From positions 446,764 through 510,763 of the forward strand of contig UICE01000002.1 of NCBI GenBank assembly GCA_900471815.1: DNA of 64,000 bases, given 5' to 3'. A program made the position numbers and the translations under genes. This DNA is from Hyphomicrobiales bacterium. Lineage in GTDB: Bacteria; Pseudomonadota; Alphaproteobacteria; Rhizobiales; Rhizobiaceae. The notes under the pieces were generated by a model that saw nothing but the letters and a program-made list of their open reading frames with translations, searched no databases and was not told the origin of the DNA. This document shows positions 8,306 to 17,452 of the stretch, piece by piece; within the stretch, counting starts at the first letter, position 1; each line of letters starts with the position of its first letter.

Positions 8306-9127
8306 TTAGGAAGCGTCGGCGGGCGGGACTTCTGTCGTTTCTTCCTCGGGCTGCACACCCTGCACTTCCATATCGAGAGCCGTCATGAAAGCCGCAATCC
8401 GGTCAGCATTTTCACCAAGATCATGGGTTCCATAACGCGAAACGGAGCGCATATCGACATAGGTCGTTTCACCTTCATCGCTAAGGCGGATCACTACATC
8501 GCTGGTAAAGCCCAAAAGCCAGGTCCGTGCCACGACATCAACCAGAATCTCCTCTGTCTCACCGGGCTCGCCTTTTTGGCTGATAATTACCCAGCCATTG
8601 TTGGCGATAACCGTTTTGACCGCCGTGAGAATCCTGTCGGGCGAACCCTCATAGCGGCGTCCCGTGACTTCAGGATAGGCCTTCGCCTGCAGCCCGCGAC
8701 TATCCGGATCATTGATGACGGGATTCATATTGACTGAACGGCGGCCCGTTTCCAACAAAGCGGGTGGATCGGTTAAATCGGTCGAAACATCATAAATTGC
8801 CGGTAGAACCATGACTTGATAAATCGTTGTCATGAAGGGTATCAGCACCAGCAGCGCGATCAATGTGCCCCAGAATGACCGGGTGAAGCCAATATCGCCG
8901 CGCCGCCACAGGCTGGTGAAACCCTTGAGTGCCAGCAGCAATGCCAGGCATGCCAGCCCTGCTACAATAGCTAGAAGCCAGAGAAATTCGGGTGTCTCGA
9001 TTTGCTCAAAGCGGTGGCCGAGGCCCGAAACGACAAAAAGTATGAGGCTCAAAAACGCAATGCGAACGGACCATTTTGCTGAAATCGAATGGCGGCGACG
9101 CCATTGGCTTGAGTGTTGCGGTCGCAT
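8306..9127 (-). CDS. DUF1499 membrane protein
   Basis: 273 residues from MRPQHSSQWRR, with AGGGA four bases upstream; two alternative ATGs lie 18 and 45 bases further upstream. Three hydrophobic segments occupy the first 110 or so residues (AFLSLILFVVSGLG, LWLLAIVAGLACLALLLAL and FWGTLIALLVLIPFM). A soluble DUF1499 domain follows (GRRSVNMNPVI, AYPEVTGRRYEGSPDRIL, VDVVARTWLLGFTSDVVIRL, DMRSVSRYGTHDLGENADRI). The molecular role of DUF1499 is unknown. The tail is acidic (PEEETTEVPP). It is convergent with the metallo-hydrolase gene across a palindromic repeat. Confidence 0.85.
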   Translation of the reverse strand: MRPQHSSQWRRRHSISAKWSVRIAFLSLILFVVSGLGHRFEQIETPEFLWLLAIVAGLACLALLLALKGFTSLWRRGDIGFTRSFWGTLIALLVLIPFMTTIYQVMVLPAIYDVSTDLTDPPALLETGRRSVNMNPVINDPDSRGLQAKAYPEVTGRRYEGSPDRILTAVKTVIANNGWVIISQKGEPGETEEILVDVVARTWLLGFTSDVVIRLSDEGETTYVDMRSVSRYGTHDLGENADRIAAFMTALDMEVQGVQPEEETTEVPPADAS

Positions 9128-9197
9128 GATTCCCTGAAATTCCATCAATGACAGGAAAACAGCTAATCGCATTTGTGTATGGACACAAGCATATGAA

Positions 9198-9234
9198 GCC
9201 GGACTTCCACCTCCTTTGGTGGTGAAAGTCCGAC
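9198..9234. terminator. hairpin after the phospholipase gene
   Basis: GGACTTCCACC (9201-9211) pairs with GGTGG plus AAGTCC (9218-9231) with a small bulge. It sits just past the 3' end of the minus-strand phospholipase gene. There is no run of T on the minus-strand exit side, so termination efficiency is uncertain. Confidence 0.5.
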
Positions 9235-9244
9235 CATAATCAAA

Positions 9245-11524
9245 TCAAGCGATTACGGGAACATAAATTCGCTTCGTCTCATCATATGCTAAGCCGATTG
9301 CGGGATCGGTCTTGCTGATCTTGCCGTTCTCAGCATGACCCGCATAGCGCCGCAGATAGATTGAGGAACTCAAGGCATCGACAAAGGATATGTCATACCA
9401 ACCATCCTTGGTGGAGAATGAAACAGTTTTCGTACCAGTTTCGACTGTTTTTTCTTCGCCGGTATAGGCGTTGACCACTTTCAGCTTTCCGCTTGCCGTT
9501 GGCCATTCACCGAAAATAAACTCGATTGTCCGGCCGTCCAAAGAAGTTTTGACATCGACAAGGTGAGCAATCTGATTGTCGCTGACACTGCCCAATTCAC
9601 CACGGAACTCGGCCAGATAACCGTTAGGACCATGGACTGCATAGGAATACTGGTTGTTCGACCACCCACTTTCTTTACTAGTATTCATATTCCAGACGTC
9701 GGAAATATCGATCGGTGCACCGCCTAGTTTGATTCCTTCGACAGTGTCAAACCAGCCGCCATCACTCCGGTCATAGGAAAGAATGGTGAATGATGCGCCC
9801 AGCCGGCCACGGTTCCTGAATGTGATTTTCAGTTTCGGCGGCGAGTTGTTGGTAAAGCTGCATAAAGTCTGAAAATCGTAGCCGACAGGCAAGAGATCAC
9901 ATTGTGTCTTATCCTGCTTTACCGAAACGGGTCTGGTTGCATCGGGATCAGCCAGCACGTCCTTTATCGACGGTATGTATGCACTTGTGCCTTGTGCGAT
10001 TTCTCGTTCCTCTTTCGTATAGATTTTGGTCGGCTGAATCGCATTTATCAGTTTTTCCATGGGCTTGACTTTGGTGCGATTAAAATCAAACACGCTGGTC
10101 AGATCGCCGGTAATGGCCTTTCGCCACGAAGAGATCATGTCGAAGTCTGTCGGAGCCTGGACACCTCTCGCCTTAAGCCATGCTTCCAAAAACTGAAGGA
10201 CCGATGTGTGATCAAACGTCTCGGAACAGACGCGGCCACCCGAAGTCCATGGCGATACGATAATCATTGGAACGCGTGGTCCCAGGCCCATAGGCTTGCC
10301 ATTGGAGCCTTCCGAATTCAGATCGCCCTGCTCGCCGGTAGTTGTTAATTTTATACCGGGAGAAACCACACCGGCACTACTATTCATCGGTGGCGCTGGA
10401 GGCAGTACATGGTCGAAAAACCCGCCATTTTCATCGTAATTTATAATCAGTGCTGTCTTGTGCCAGACTGCCTTATTCGCCAGCAGCGCGCGCAAAACTT
10501 CACTCAAATAGTATTCACCAAAGTGCGGGGGGTATTTTGGATGTTCACTGAAGGCTTCCGGCGGCACGATCCACGAAATTGCAGGCAGCTTGTCATCGAT
10601 GACGTCCTGCTCGAAACGGGATGGCTTATCCGCCTCGCTCCGCAGCACTGAATTGACTGTTTGACTCTTGATGTTGATGACAGACCGCTCTTCCAACGAC
10701 TTGTTTGTGCCGCGGTACTGCCTGAAGTACTCAAGCGTGTTGTCACCATAATTGCCTGCAAACGGATCACGGGTCCAGGTCAGCCCGTCCTGATAGAATT
10801 TCCAATCTACCTGAAGCTCTTCAAGCCGCTCGGGATAGGTTTTCCAACTTGGTCGCAGGGGAGAATCATCGGAAACTCTAAGCCCGCTGAAAGAACTATT
10901 AGTGGCTTTGCTATGACTTGTTCCTGTCCAGAAATATGAGCGGTTGGGATCCGTTGAGCTGTTAACGGAGCAAAAATAGGCATCGCAAACTGTGAATGCT
11001 TTTGCGAGCCGGAAATAAAGTGGAATATCCGGCTCGACATAATGCGCCATGCTGACGATTCTTTTATTGGGAATCCATTTATCGCTAAGGCCAAAGTTCC
11101 AGGCAGCAATACCATCATTGAAACCATGCGGTGGATCCTGCAAGAAAACGTCTCCCGCGTCTGTGTCAGCACTTGTGCCTTGTGGCAAGCGATAGGGCTT
11201 CACCTTGGGCGCAGACTCGGTTTTTTGAGATTGATGCCAGATTGGCTCACCATTTTTTTGTTTCATTGGCCGCGGATCGCCAAACCCGCGAACTCCGCGC
11301 AATGTCCCGAAATAATGATCAAAAGAGCGGTTTTCCTGCATCAGGATAACCACATGCTCAATATCGGCCAGCGAGCCCTTTGCACAGTCCGGAACTGCAT
11401 TAAGCAAATCTGCGACCACGGTCGAACCGGCCAAGGCCTCGCTCATATAGGCCGAGCATGCCGAATAGGCTGCTGCACTTGAACCAGCCAAACCAAGCAT
11501 TTTAATAAAATCGCGTCTATCCAT
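9245..11524 (-). CDS. Tat-exported phospholipase C / phosphoesterase
   Basis: 759 residues of the non-haemolytic phospholipase C and acid phosphatase family. The N-terminus has a twin-arginine signal (MDRRDFIKMLGLAG) followed by a small-residue stretch. The catalytic domain shows DIEHVVILMQENRSFDHYFG, HDPNR-like DPNRSYFWTG, NYDENGGFFDHVLPP, RVPMIIVSPWTSGG and FDHTSVLQFLEAWL. Two small C-terminal beta domains follow (NNSPPKLKITFRNRGRLGAS and later IAHLVDVKTSLDG), as in bacterial PLCs. It is expected to cleave phosphodiester or phosphomonoester head groups in the periplasm or outside the cell, for example to scavenge phosphate. Base composition is more AT-rich than neighbouring core genes, which suggests an accessory origin. 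No Pho box was searched exhaustively. Confidence 0.88.
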   Translation of the reverse strand: MDRRDFIKMLGLAGSSAAAYSACSAYMSEALAGSTVVADLLNAVPDCAKGSLADIEHVVILMQENRSFDHYFGTLRGVRGFGDPRPMKQKNGEPIWHQSQKTESAPKVKPYRLPQGTSADTDAGDVFLQDPPHGFNDGIAAWNFGLSDKWIPNKRIVSMAHYVEPDIPLYFRLAKAFTVCDAYFCSVNSSTDPNRSYFWTGTSHSKATNSSFSGLRVSDDSPLRPSWKTYPERLEELQVDWKFYQDGLTWTRDPFAGNYGDNTLEYFRQYRGTNKSLEERSVINIKSQTVNSVLRSEADKPSRFEQDVIDDKLPAISWIVPPEAFSEHPKYPPHFGEYYLSEVLRALLANKAVWHKTALIINYDENGGFFDHVLPPAPPMNSSAGVVSPGIKLTTTGEQGDLNSEGSNGKPMGLGPRVPMIIVSPWTSGGRVCSETFDHTSVLQFLEAWLKARGVQAPTDFDMISSWRKAITGDLTSVFDFNRTKVKPMEKLINAIQPTKIYTKEEREIAQGTSAYIPSIKDVLADPDATRPVSVKQDKTQCDLLPVGYDFQTLCSFTNNSPPKLKITFRNRGRLGASFTILSYDRSDGGWFDTVEGIKLGGAPIDISDVWNMNTSKESGWSNNQYSYAVHGPNGYLAEFRGELGSVSDNQIAHLVDVKTSLDGRTIEFIFGEWPTASGKLKVVNAYTGEEKTVETGTKTVSFSTKDGWYDISFVDALSSSIYLRRYAGHAENGKISKTDPAIGLAYDETKRIYVPVIA

Positions 11525-11602
11525 TATTCTATCCTGAAATCAAAAATAAAATTCTACCCGTTGCGCCTTCAAATCATCGCGCAAGCAGTCCCACCTCGTG
11601 GA

Positions 11603-12526
11603 TTATTCACAAAGGTCTTCTCTCATGTAGTCGTTTTCAAGTTTAAGCACTGACACTGCCGTTAAAAGCGCAGCTTTGTCTGCAGCAGCCTTGTCCTTGA
11701 CCTTTGCAAGCTCCAATGCTGTTTCACCCAATAAACCATCAAGTTCTGCTCTTTTGCTTTCCAGACTAACCAGCGATGCTTTGATCTCTTTCACCTGCTT
11801 TAGAAGGTCCGGACTGTCTTCACCGGGCTTCGCCAGCTCGTCCGACAGCTCTTTCAGCTTGCTCTTGTGAGCCTTCATCTCGGTAACATTGCCGTCATGC
11901 GCCTTTTCAAGATCAGCACGCGCTTTTTCAAGATCGCTGACTTGTTTCGCCAAGGCAGCCTTATCCGCTTCAGCCGTGTCCTTGACCTTTGCAAGCTCCA
12001 ACGCTACCTCACCCAACAAGCCATCAAGTTCTGTTTTCTTGCTTTCCAGACTGACCAGCGATGCTTTGACCTCTTTCACTTGCTTTAGAAGGTCCGGGCT
12101 GTCTTCACCGGGCTTCACCAGCTCGTCCGACAGCTCTTTCAGCTTGCTCTTGAGAGCCTTCATGTCGGTGGCATTGCCGTCACGCGCCTTTTCAAGATCA
12201 GCACGCGTTTTTTCAAGATCGCTGACTTGCTTGGCCAAGGCAGCCTTGTCACTCTCAAGATTTCCATAGTTCGCCAACTCATCTGTCAGCTTTTTCAGCT
12301 TGCTCTTGAGCACATTTATCTCGACTGCGGTGCTCGCACGCGCTTGTTCAAGGTCGTCAGCTTGCTTTGCCAATACAGCTTTATCATTCTCGAGATTTTC
12401 GTTCTTTGCTTTCAGCTCATTGATTTCTCTACTGAAAGTTGATGCCGATGTGTCGGACTTTGACCCGGAGTCGTTGCACGCTGCAACCAGCATGAGAAGC
12501 AATAATAGACAAAACCGATATTTCAA
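11603..12526 (-). CDS. coiled-coil lipoprotein with an internal 95-residue tandem repeat
   Basis: 307 residues. A lipoprotein signal (LLLLLMLVAAC) is followed by almost pure coiled coil with heptads rich in Lys, Glu, Leu and Ala. Two adjacent units of 95 residues, each starting DKAALAKQVSDLEK and containing GEDSPDLLKQVKE, are nearly identical; a shorter degenerate unit precedes them and a half unit follows. The start is TTG with AGGAG six bases upstream. It ends in a C-terminal Cys (YMREDLCE). The closest general resemblance is to Lpp-like or tail-fibre-like periplasmic coiled coils; I do not recognise a named family. It lies directly upstream of the phospholipase gene on the same strand with a 78-bp gap, so the pair may be co-transcribed. 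Confidence 0.8.
   Translation of the reverse strand: MKYRFCLLLLLMLVAACNDSGSKSDTSASTFSREINELKAKNENLENDKAVLAKQADDLEQARASTAVEINVLKSKLKKLTDELANYGNLESDKAALAKQVSDLEKTRADLEKARDGNATDMKALKSKLKELSDELVKPGEDSPDLLKQVKEVKASLVSLESKKTELDGLLGEVALELAKVKDTAEADKAALAKQVSDLEKARADLEKAHDGNVTEMKAHKSKLKELSDELAKPGEDSPDLLKQVKEIKASLVSLESKRAELDGLLGETALELAKVKDKAAADKAALLTAVSVLKLENDYMREDLCE
11672..12250 (-). repeat. 285-bp direct tandem repeat inside the lipoprotein gene
   Basis: The marker CAAGGCAGCC occurs at 11951-11960 and again at 12236-12245, exactly 285 bp apart. The surrounding units match closely over their whole length, with a few third-base and a few amino-acid changes. The period is a multiple of three, so copy gain or loss keeps the frame. 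Such repeats often vary in number between strains. Confidence 0.85.
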
Positions 12527-12773
12527 AGCTCACTCCTGAAACAAATAAATCAAATTATGCGTCGTAATATGAATCGTCGTCTAAACGGCCTGTATAAAAT
12601 TCTGATGAGAGTTCCGCTACAGATTTAGGGGCAAAAAACTCGACTGATTTAAGCCGTTTACATTTTATGAGTGTATCAGATGGCACACTCCTGCCATCAT
12701 CGAATCAAGTGATTTGGCAGAAACAGAGCGCGGAGACACACCGCTGACAGAAGATAACATGACGAGGCCGGAT

Positions 12774-13085
12774 ATGATGCCTGAAGCTGGCAAAGCGGTT
12801 TCGCTTGAAGTTGTAGAAGTTGAATTGGCGCTTGGCGCGCAGGATATCGTTGCCGATGGTTTTGAAGGCGCCTTGCAAAAGGCCGTGGATTTGGTTGATG
12901 GAAAGCTGATCTTCAATATCAGGGCGCCCGAAAACAGCGATTATCAGCGCGTGGCGGCAATCTCCGTTTCAGATGGATCAGCTGAGCAGACTGTCTTTGT
13001 CACGCTTGGCAATGATGGCACCACTTTCGCCGTTACAGCGGACAAATCCGATATAAATGTCGGTGGTGATTTGCCGCTGTTATAA
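12774..13085 (+). CDS. small hypothetical protein
   Basis: 103 residues from the ATG at 12774, which has GAGG six bases upstream. The frame is open from 12648 but has only a TTG (12714) or an ATG (12759) as earlier starts. The protein is acidic and predicted beta-rich (SLEVVEVELALGAQD, AAISVSDGSAEQTVFVTLG), with no signal peptide, membrane segment or cysteine. I do not recognise it. It ends 94 bp before the aminotransferase gene on the same strand, so it could be in its transcript. Confidence 0.45.
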   Translation: MMPEAGKAVSLEVVEVELALGAQDIVADGFEGALQKAVDLVDGKLIFNIRAPENSDYQRVAAISVSDGSAEQTVFVTLGNDGTTFAVTADKSDINVGGDLPLL

Positions 13086-13179
13086 TCTCTTTCATTTCTG
13101 AATCTTCCGGAGCGACCCTTTGCCTTTCCAGCCAGTCTGGTTAGTGTTGGGAAAAACTTGCAATAACCGGAGTAACAAA

Positions 13180-14574
13180 ATGGCGAACAGCCGCCCCCTT
13201 ACCAATGTTCAGCAGCGCGATGTCAATGCGATCCTCCATCCCTATACCCCCTTGCACAAATTGCAGGAAAACGGCCCCTTGGTGATGGGGCATGGCAAGG
13301 GCGTTTATCTCTACGACACGCAAGGCAAGGAATATATTGAGGGCATGTCCGGCCTGTGGTGCGCGGGTCTTGGCTTTGGCGACGAAGAGATGATCGAGGC
13401 TGCGACGGAACAGATGCGCACCCTGCCCTATTACCACCTCTTTGGCGGCAAGGGCATGGAACCGGCGATCGAGCTTGCTGAAAAGCTCAAGGAAATAGCG
13501 CCTGTACCGATTTCAAAGGTTTTTTATACCTCGTCGGGTTCAGAAGCGAATGACACGCAGGTCAAGCTTGCCTGGTATTACAACAATGCCCTTGGCCGCC
13601 CGAAAAAGAAGAAGATCATTTCCCGCGTCAAAGCCTATCATGGCGTGACCATCATGGCTGCATCGCTGACCGGCCTGCCTTATAATCACATGGGTTGGGA
13701 TTTGCCGGTCGAAGGCATTTTGCATACGGATTGCCCGCATTATTATCGCTTTGGCCAGGAAGGCGAAAGCGAGGCGGAGTTCGTTGCGCGTCTGGCCACA
13801 TCGCTGCGCGATATGATCGAGCGTGAAGGTCCGGAAACCATCGCTGCTTTCATCGCCGAGCCTGTCATGGGCGCTGGCGGGGTGCTCGTGCCGCCTGCCA
13901 GCTATTTCAGCGCCATTGAGCCGATTCTGCGCGAACACGATATCATGATCATCGCAGATGAGGTTATAAACGGCTTCGGCCGCACCGGAAACTGGTGGGG
14001 CAGCCAGAGCGTTGGCATGACGCCGACAACCATTTCAGCAGCCAAGCAGTTGACCGCTGCCTATTCACCGCTTGGTGCAGTGCTGGTGCCCGAAGACATC
14101 TATCAGGCCTATGTGGATCATAGCGCTCAAATCGGTACATTTGGCCATGGCTTCACCTATGGCGGGCATCCGGTTGGCTGCGCCCTTGGCGTCAAGGCAA
14201 TCGAGATTTATCAGCGCCGCAATATTGTGGATTATGTGCGCGGCCTCACCCCGCTTTTTGAAGCACGCCTTGCCAAGGTGAAAGATCACCCCTTGGTTGG
14301 GGAAGTGCGTAATTGCGGTCTGATGGGCGCGGTAGAACTTGTGGCCGATAAAGCAACAAAGCGCCCGTTCAATCCCGCCCATGCGGTCGGCCCCGCTCTG
14401 GCGCGCTTCCTGGAAGGTCATGGTGCAGTGCTTCGCGCCGTCGGCGACAGTATCGCATTCTGCCCGCCAATGATCATCACGGAGGACGAGCTGAACGAGC
14501 TGTTCAACCGCTTCGAACTCGCCTTGGCAGACACGGAAGCCTATGTTTCAACGGGCGGTTTGCGCGCCGCTTGA
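13180..14574 (+). CDS. class III PLP-dependent omega-aminotransferase
   Basis: 464 residues from MANSRPLTNV; GGAG seven to eight bases upstream of 13180 decides this start over a longer frame. It is a fold-type I aminotransferase. Seen are SGSEANDTQVKLA, KAYHGVT, IAEPVMGAGGVLVPP, IIADEVINGFGRTGNWWG with the cofactor-binding Asp, and SAAKQLTAAYSPLGAV with the Schiff-base Lys. The GHGFTYGGHPVGCA loop is also typical. Close relatives use putrescine, taurine, beta-alanine or other omega-amino acids with pyruvate or 2-oxoglutarate; the exact substrate cannot be assigned. It is followed by repeat cluster C. Confidence 0.9.
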   Translation: MANSRPLTNVQQRDVNAILHPYTPLHKLQENGPLVMGHGKGVYLYDTQGKEYIEGMSGLWCAGLGFGDEEMIEAATEQMRTLPYYHLFGGKGMEPAIELAEKLKEIAPVPISKVFYTSSGSEANDTQVKLAWYYNNALGRPKKKKIISRVKAYHGVTIMAASLTGLPYNHMGWDLPVEGILHTDCPHYYRFGQEGESEAEFVARLATSLRDMIEREGPETIAAFIAEPVMGAGGVLVPPASYFSAIEPILREHDIMIIADEVINGFGRTGNWWGSQSVGMTPTTISAAKQLTAAYSPLGAVLVPEDIYQAYVDHSAQIGTFGHGFTYGGHPVGCALGVKAIEIYQRRNIVDYVRGLTPLFEARLAKVKDHPLVGEVRNCGLMGAVELVADKATKRPFNPAHAVGPALARFLEGHGAVLRAVGDSIAFCPPMIITEDELNELFNRFELALADTEAYVSTGGLRAA

Positions 14575-14602
14575 TGCGATAGCGGTTTTCAGCAGTTTTT
14601 AA

Positions 14603-14740
14603 TGCGGGGTTCGACAAGCTCCCCATGAGGAAGAATGATCGTCTGCATGATGGTTTGCCTTCGCAGACTTCGCGCTCCCTGCAATTAACTCCATTCCTCA
14701 TGGTGAGCTATCTTGAGCTTGCCGAAGGGCGAACCACGCA
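14603..14740. repeat. palindromic intergenic repeat, cluster C
   Basis: Left arm 14603-14633 (GCGGGGTTCGACAAGCTCCC then CATGAGGAAG). Right arm 14692-14740 in the long variant: TTCCTCATGGTGAGCTATCT, then TGAGCTTGCCGAAGGGCGAACCACGCA. The spacer is about 58 bp, as in clusters A and B. It lies between the aminotransferase and the epimerase-like gene. Confidence 0.8.
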
Positions 14741-14852
14741 CCACCGCTTTGCCCATGTGAGCGCAGAACGAGCCAACCTAAATTCGTGGCTTTCAAACGG
14801 CGTAAAAGTCTGCAATTCAATAGACTATAACAGGCTTTGTTAAAGGTTGTGC

Positions 14853-15743
14853 ATGCGCATAGTGCTTACAGGGAGTTCCGGGCGTGTAGGCCGCGCTATT
14901 TTTAGCGCCTTGTCTGAAAAACATGAGGTCGTTGGAATAGATCGATCGGCCTTTTCCACAACGCATATTATCGGGGATTTCGTCGATGAAGCGCTGCTTC
15001 GCTCAGCCTTCAAAGGCGCCGATGCCGTTATTCATACAGCAGCTTTGCATGCGCCCCATGTCGGAACGACACCGGACGAGGAATTTCAGCGTATCAATGT
15101 TGAAGGAACCCGTCTTGTCGCAAAAGCAGCGATTGCTGCTGATGTCAAACGCCTGATCTTCACCAGCACGACAGCTTTGTATGGATATGCCGTTTTTCCC
15201 GGCTCCTGTATATGGATCGACGAAAATACGCCGCCAGTGCCGAAAAGCATTTATCACCGGACAAAACTTGAGGCCGAGTGCCTTCTGGAAAACATGACCT
15301 CTAGCGAATTGGCCGTGAGGGTTCTGCGCATGTCCCGCTCCTTTCCGGAACCGGGCGATGTAATGGCTACATACAGGCTGCATCGCGGCATTGATATTCG
15401 CGACGTGGCTGATGCCCATTTGGCCGCGCTGACAAATGGCGGAGCAAATTTTCAACGCTACATTATCTCGTCGGCAACGCCTTTTACAAAGCAGGACTGT
15501 CAAGCACTGGCGATTGACGCAGCTTCCCAGATCAGATTGCGCGCGCCAGATCTTGCCGACGCATTCGAGCAGCGAGGTTGGAGCCTTCCGAACTCCATTG
15601 ATCGCATATATGATTCCAGCCAGGCTGAACGCGCTCTTGGATGGCAAGCGCGCTTTGGTTTTGGCGAAGTGCTGGCACAAATGGACCGGCGCAGTCTGGA
15701 AATCTTGCCTGCGGGCGCTTTGATCAGCAGAAAAGCGGAGTAG
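14853..15743 (+). CDS. NAD(P)-dependent epimerase/dehydratase family protein
   Basis: 296 residues from MRIVLTGSSG, with AAAGG six bases before the ATG. It is an extended short-chain dehydrogenase: the glycine-rich dinucleotide site GSSGRVGRAIF at the N-terminus, an Asp after beta-2 (GIDRS), the catalytic TSTTALYG region and SIYHRTKLEAE with the Tyr-x-x-x-Lys pair near residue 135. The C-terminal half is typical of sugar-nucleotide epimerases (ERALGWQARFGFGEVL). Length is at the short end of the family. The substrate is not evident, and its neighbours are not sugar-nucleotide genes. Confidence 0.82.
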   Translation: MRIVLTGSSGRVGRAIFSALSEKHEVVGIDRSAFSTTHIIGDFVDEALLRSAFKGADAVIHTAALHAPHVGTTPDEEFQRINVEGTRLVAKAAIAADVKRLIFTSTTALYGYAVFPGSCIWIDENTPPVPKSIYHRTKLEAECLLENMTSSELAVRVLRMSRSFPEPGDVMATYRLHRGIDIRDVADAHLAALTNGGANFQRYIISSATPFTKQDCQALAIDAASQIRLRAPDLADAFEQRGWSLPNSIDRIYDSSQAERALGWQARFGFGEVLAQMDRRSLEILPAGALISRKAE

Positions 15744-15814
15744 ACTTTGTAAAGCGTTGCGCCGGAGGATTGATCGCTTAAATCTCGCGACCAATCCCCC
15801 AGCAGCAATATCTA

Positions 15815-17173
15815 TTACTTCGCTTTCAGCAGGTCGCCGACTTCCAGAATGACGAATTCATTGTCATCCGCCTTGTCGACCGCGCGGCCTGCGGAGAATG
15901 GGAGATTATTGTCATTGCCGACGATGATGTGGCTATCGTCTACAATATCGACATTTTCAATGGTGACAAAAGGCATATCGTAGAAGCCTTCGCCGCCGCC
16001 TTGACGTTTCTTGTTGTCGGGATCAGCGATTTTTAGCAAATCGATATATCCGATCTTGCGCACCGCCTTATCCACATTCGCGTCAGTCATTTCGATCTTG
16101 TAGATGCGCTTGTGCTTGGATGGTTTGTCAAAGCAATCGGGCGTTGGCGCCTTGGGGTCAGCGCAAGCCTTCGCAGCAGTTCCCGCGCCATTGTCACGCT
16201 CGATTACCAGCGCCGTTGTCGCATCGATCATGTTGAAATCGCCAATGGCCTCGCCACCTGCGGAAAGGGGATAAAGCCAGCTGCGACCCGTCCAGTTTTT
16301 GGACGCAATATCGAATTCAATTACCCGTAATGCGGGCTGGTCATCAACCTTCTCAACAGCGCCGTCGTCCCCGAAAAGCGGACCTTCAAGCAGTGCATAT
16401 AATTTGGTGCCGTCTTTTGATTGCGCCAAGCCTTCATAACCGCCGGAGCGTTTCAGATTAAAAGCCGGATTTTTGAGCGTCGGATTGGCTGGTAGCGTGA
16501 TTGCAGGATTATCCGGCGAGCGAACATCCTTGTCGCCAACCTTGGTCGCGACGACATCCGTAACCTTGCCATCCATTGTTACCTTGATCAAATATGGGCC
16601 GAACTCTTCGCCCAGCCAGAAACCATCGGCAACCGGCTGGATGGATTCAATATCGAGATCGCTGCCCGTCAGGTAGCGTGTGTCGCTGGCCTCCATGACA
16701 ATGGGGAAAGGCACTTTCTTGTCTGGGTCAGTCAGGAAAATCGTCTGCTTGCGCTCGACTGTTCCCTTGTCCCAATCAAACGCCAGATGGTGCAGCATCA
16801 ACATTGCATCGACCGAATTCAGCTTCGTTCCAAAGCCATTATCCGACAATGACCAATATGTTCCATCGCCAATCGCCTTGATGCCGGAGAAGCCCTGCAA
16901 AGGTTGTCCATTAAAGGGTAATGACAAGCCGGTCAGCCTTACCCCATCCTTGCCCGGCACTGTTCCGAGTTCCACAGCGCGCTTGCGATCAGCGGTTGTA
17001 AACTTGCCTGCATGAGTCAGATGTTCCGGCGTGTTTTCCGGTGCCTTCACCATTGTGTTGGCAGGAAGGATCGCATGGGAAACGAGTTTGGCGGGAAACT
17101 CCTGTTCAGCCGCCAAGGCCGGCAATGCCATCATGGCGGTGGTAAGAAACAGAGCAGCGGAAATTGAGCGCAT
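15815..17173 (-). CDS. secreted phytase-like esterase domain protein
   Basis: 452 residues. A Sec signal peptide (ALFLTTAMMALPALAA) is followed by one beta-propeller-type domain of the esterase-like activity of phytase family. Seen are LPFNGQPLQGFSGIK, YWSLSDNGFGTKLNS, DIESIQPVADGFWLGEEFGPY, GYEGLAQSKDGTKLYALLEG, LVIERDNGAG and a late IIVGNDNNLPFS. The many acidic loops fit a calcium-bound propeller. It is expected in the periplasm. Whether it acts on phytate, other phosphoesters or something else is not known for this family. It stands alone; the 17174-17452 gap upstream contains its promoter and no convincing gene. Confidence 0.85.
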   Translation of the reverse strand: MRSISAALFLTTAMMALPALAAEQEFPAKLVSHAILPANTMVKAPENTPEHLTHAGKFTTADRKRAVELGTVPGKDGVRLTGLSLPFNGQPLQGFSGIKAIGDGTYWSLSDNGFGTKLNSVDAMLMLHHLAFDWDKGTVERKQTIFLTDPDKKVPFPIVMEASDTRYLTGSDLDIESIQPVADGFWLGEEFGPYLIKVTMDGKVTDVVATKVGDKDVRSPDNPAITLPANPTLKNPAFNLKRSGGYEGLAQSKDGTKLYALLEGPLFGDDGAVEKVDDQPALRVIEFDIASKNWTGRSWLYPLSAGGEAIGDFNMIDATTALVIERDNGAGTAAKACADPKAPTPDCFDKPSKHKRIYKIEMTDANVDKAVRKIGYIDLLKIADPDNKKRQGGGEGFYDMPFVTIENVDIVDDSHIIVGNDNNLPFSAGRAVDKADDNEFVILEVGDLLKAK

Positions 17174-17452
17174 GGAGCATCACCATCAAGTTTGAAGTAA
17201 AAGTGTCCAGCAACGCTTAGGTGCTCTTTGTGTCCGTGATTTTATGGTTTCATGACATCCTGATGAAGGAGAGCACGCATCGTGAAGTTTGGAGGAGTAA
17301 CCCCGATATTGTGATGAAACGGGCAAAAATTCTGATGGAGAACGGATTCAGGAACCGGATCACCGCAAAATTGATGAAACTTGCCGAAGAATCGCCGATT
17401 CTTCCCCAAAATTCTCTACTTCGAATTGCAATTTGATTGCGTTAAGTTGCAA

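Noticed and set aside
12667-12747. 26-codon ORF beginning ATG at 12667
   Set aside because: It ends in the first part of the hypothetical gene's frame, has no clear ribosome site and no protein family.
17221-17436. 71-codon ORF between the phytase-like and NodB-like genes
   Set aside because: No recognisable domain and weak start context. The shorter version from 17263 (57 codons) is not excluded, but I cannot support it as a gene.
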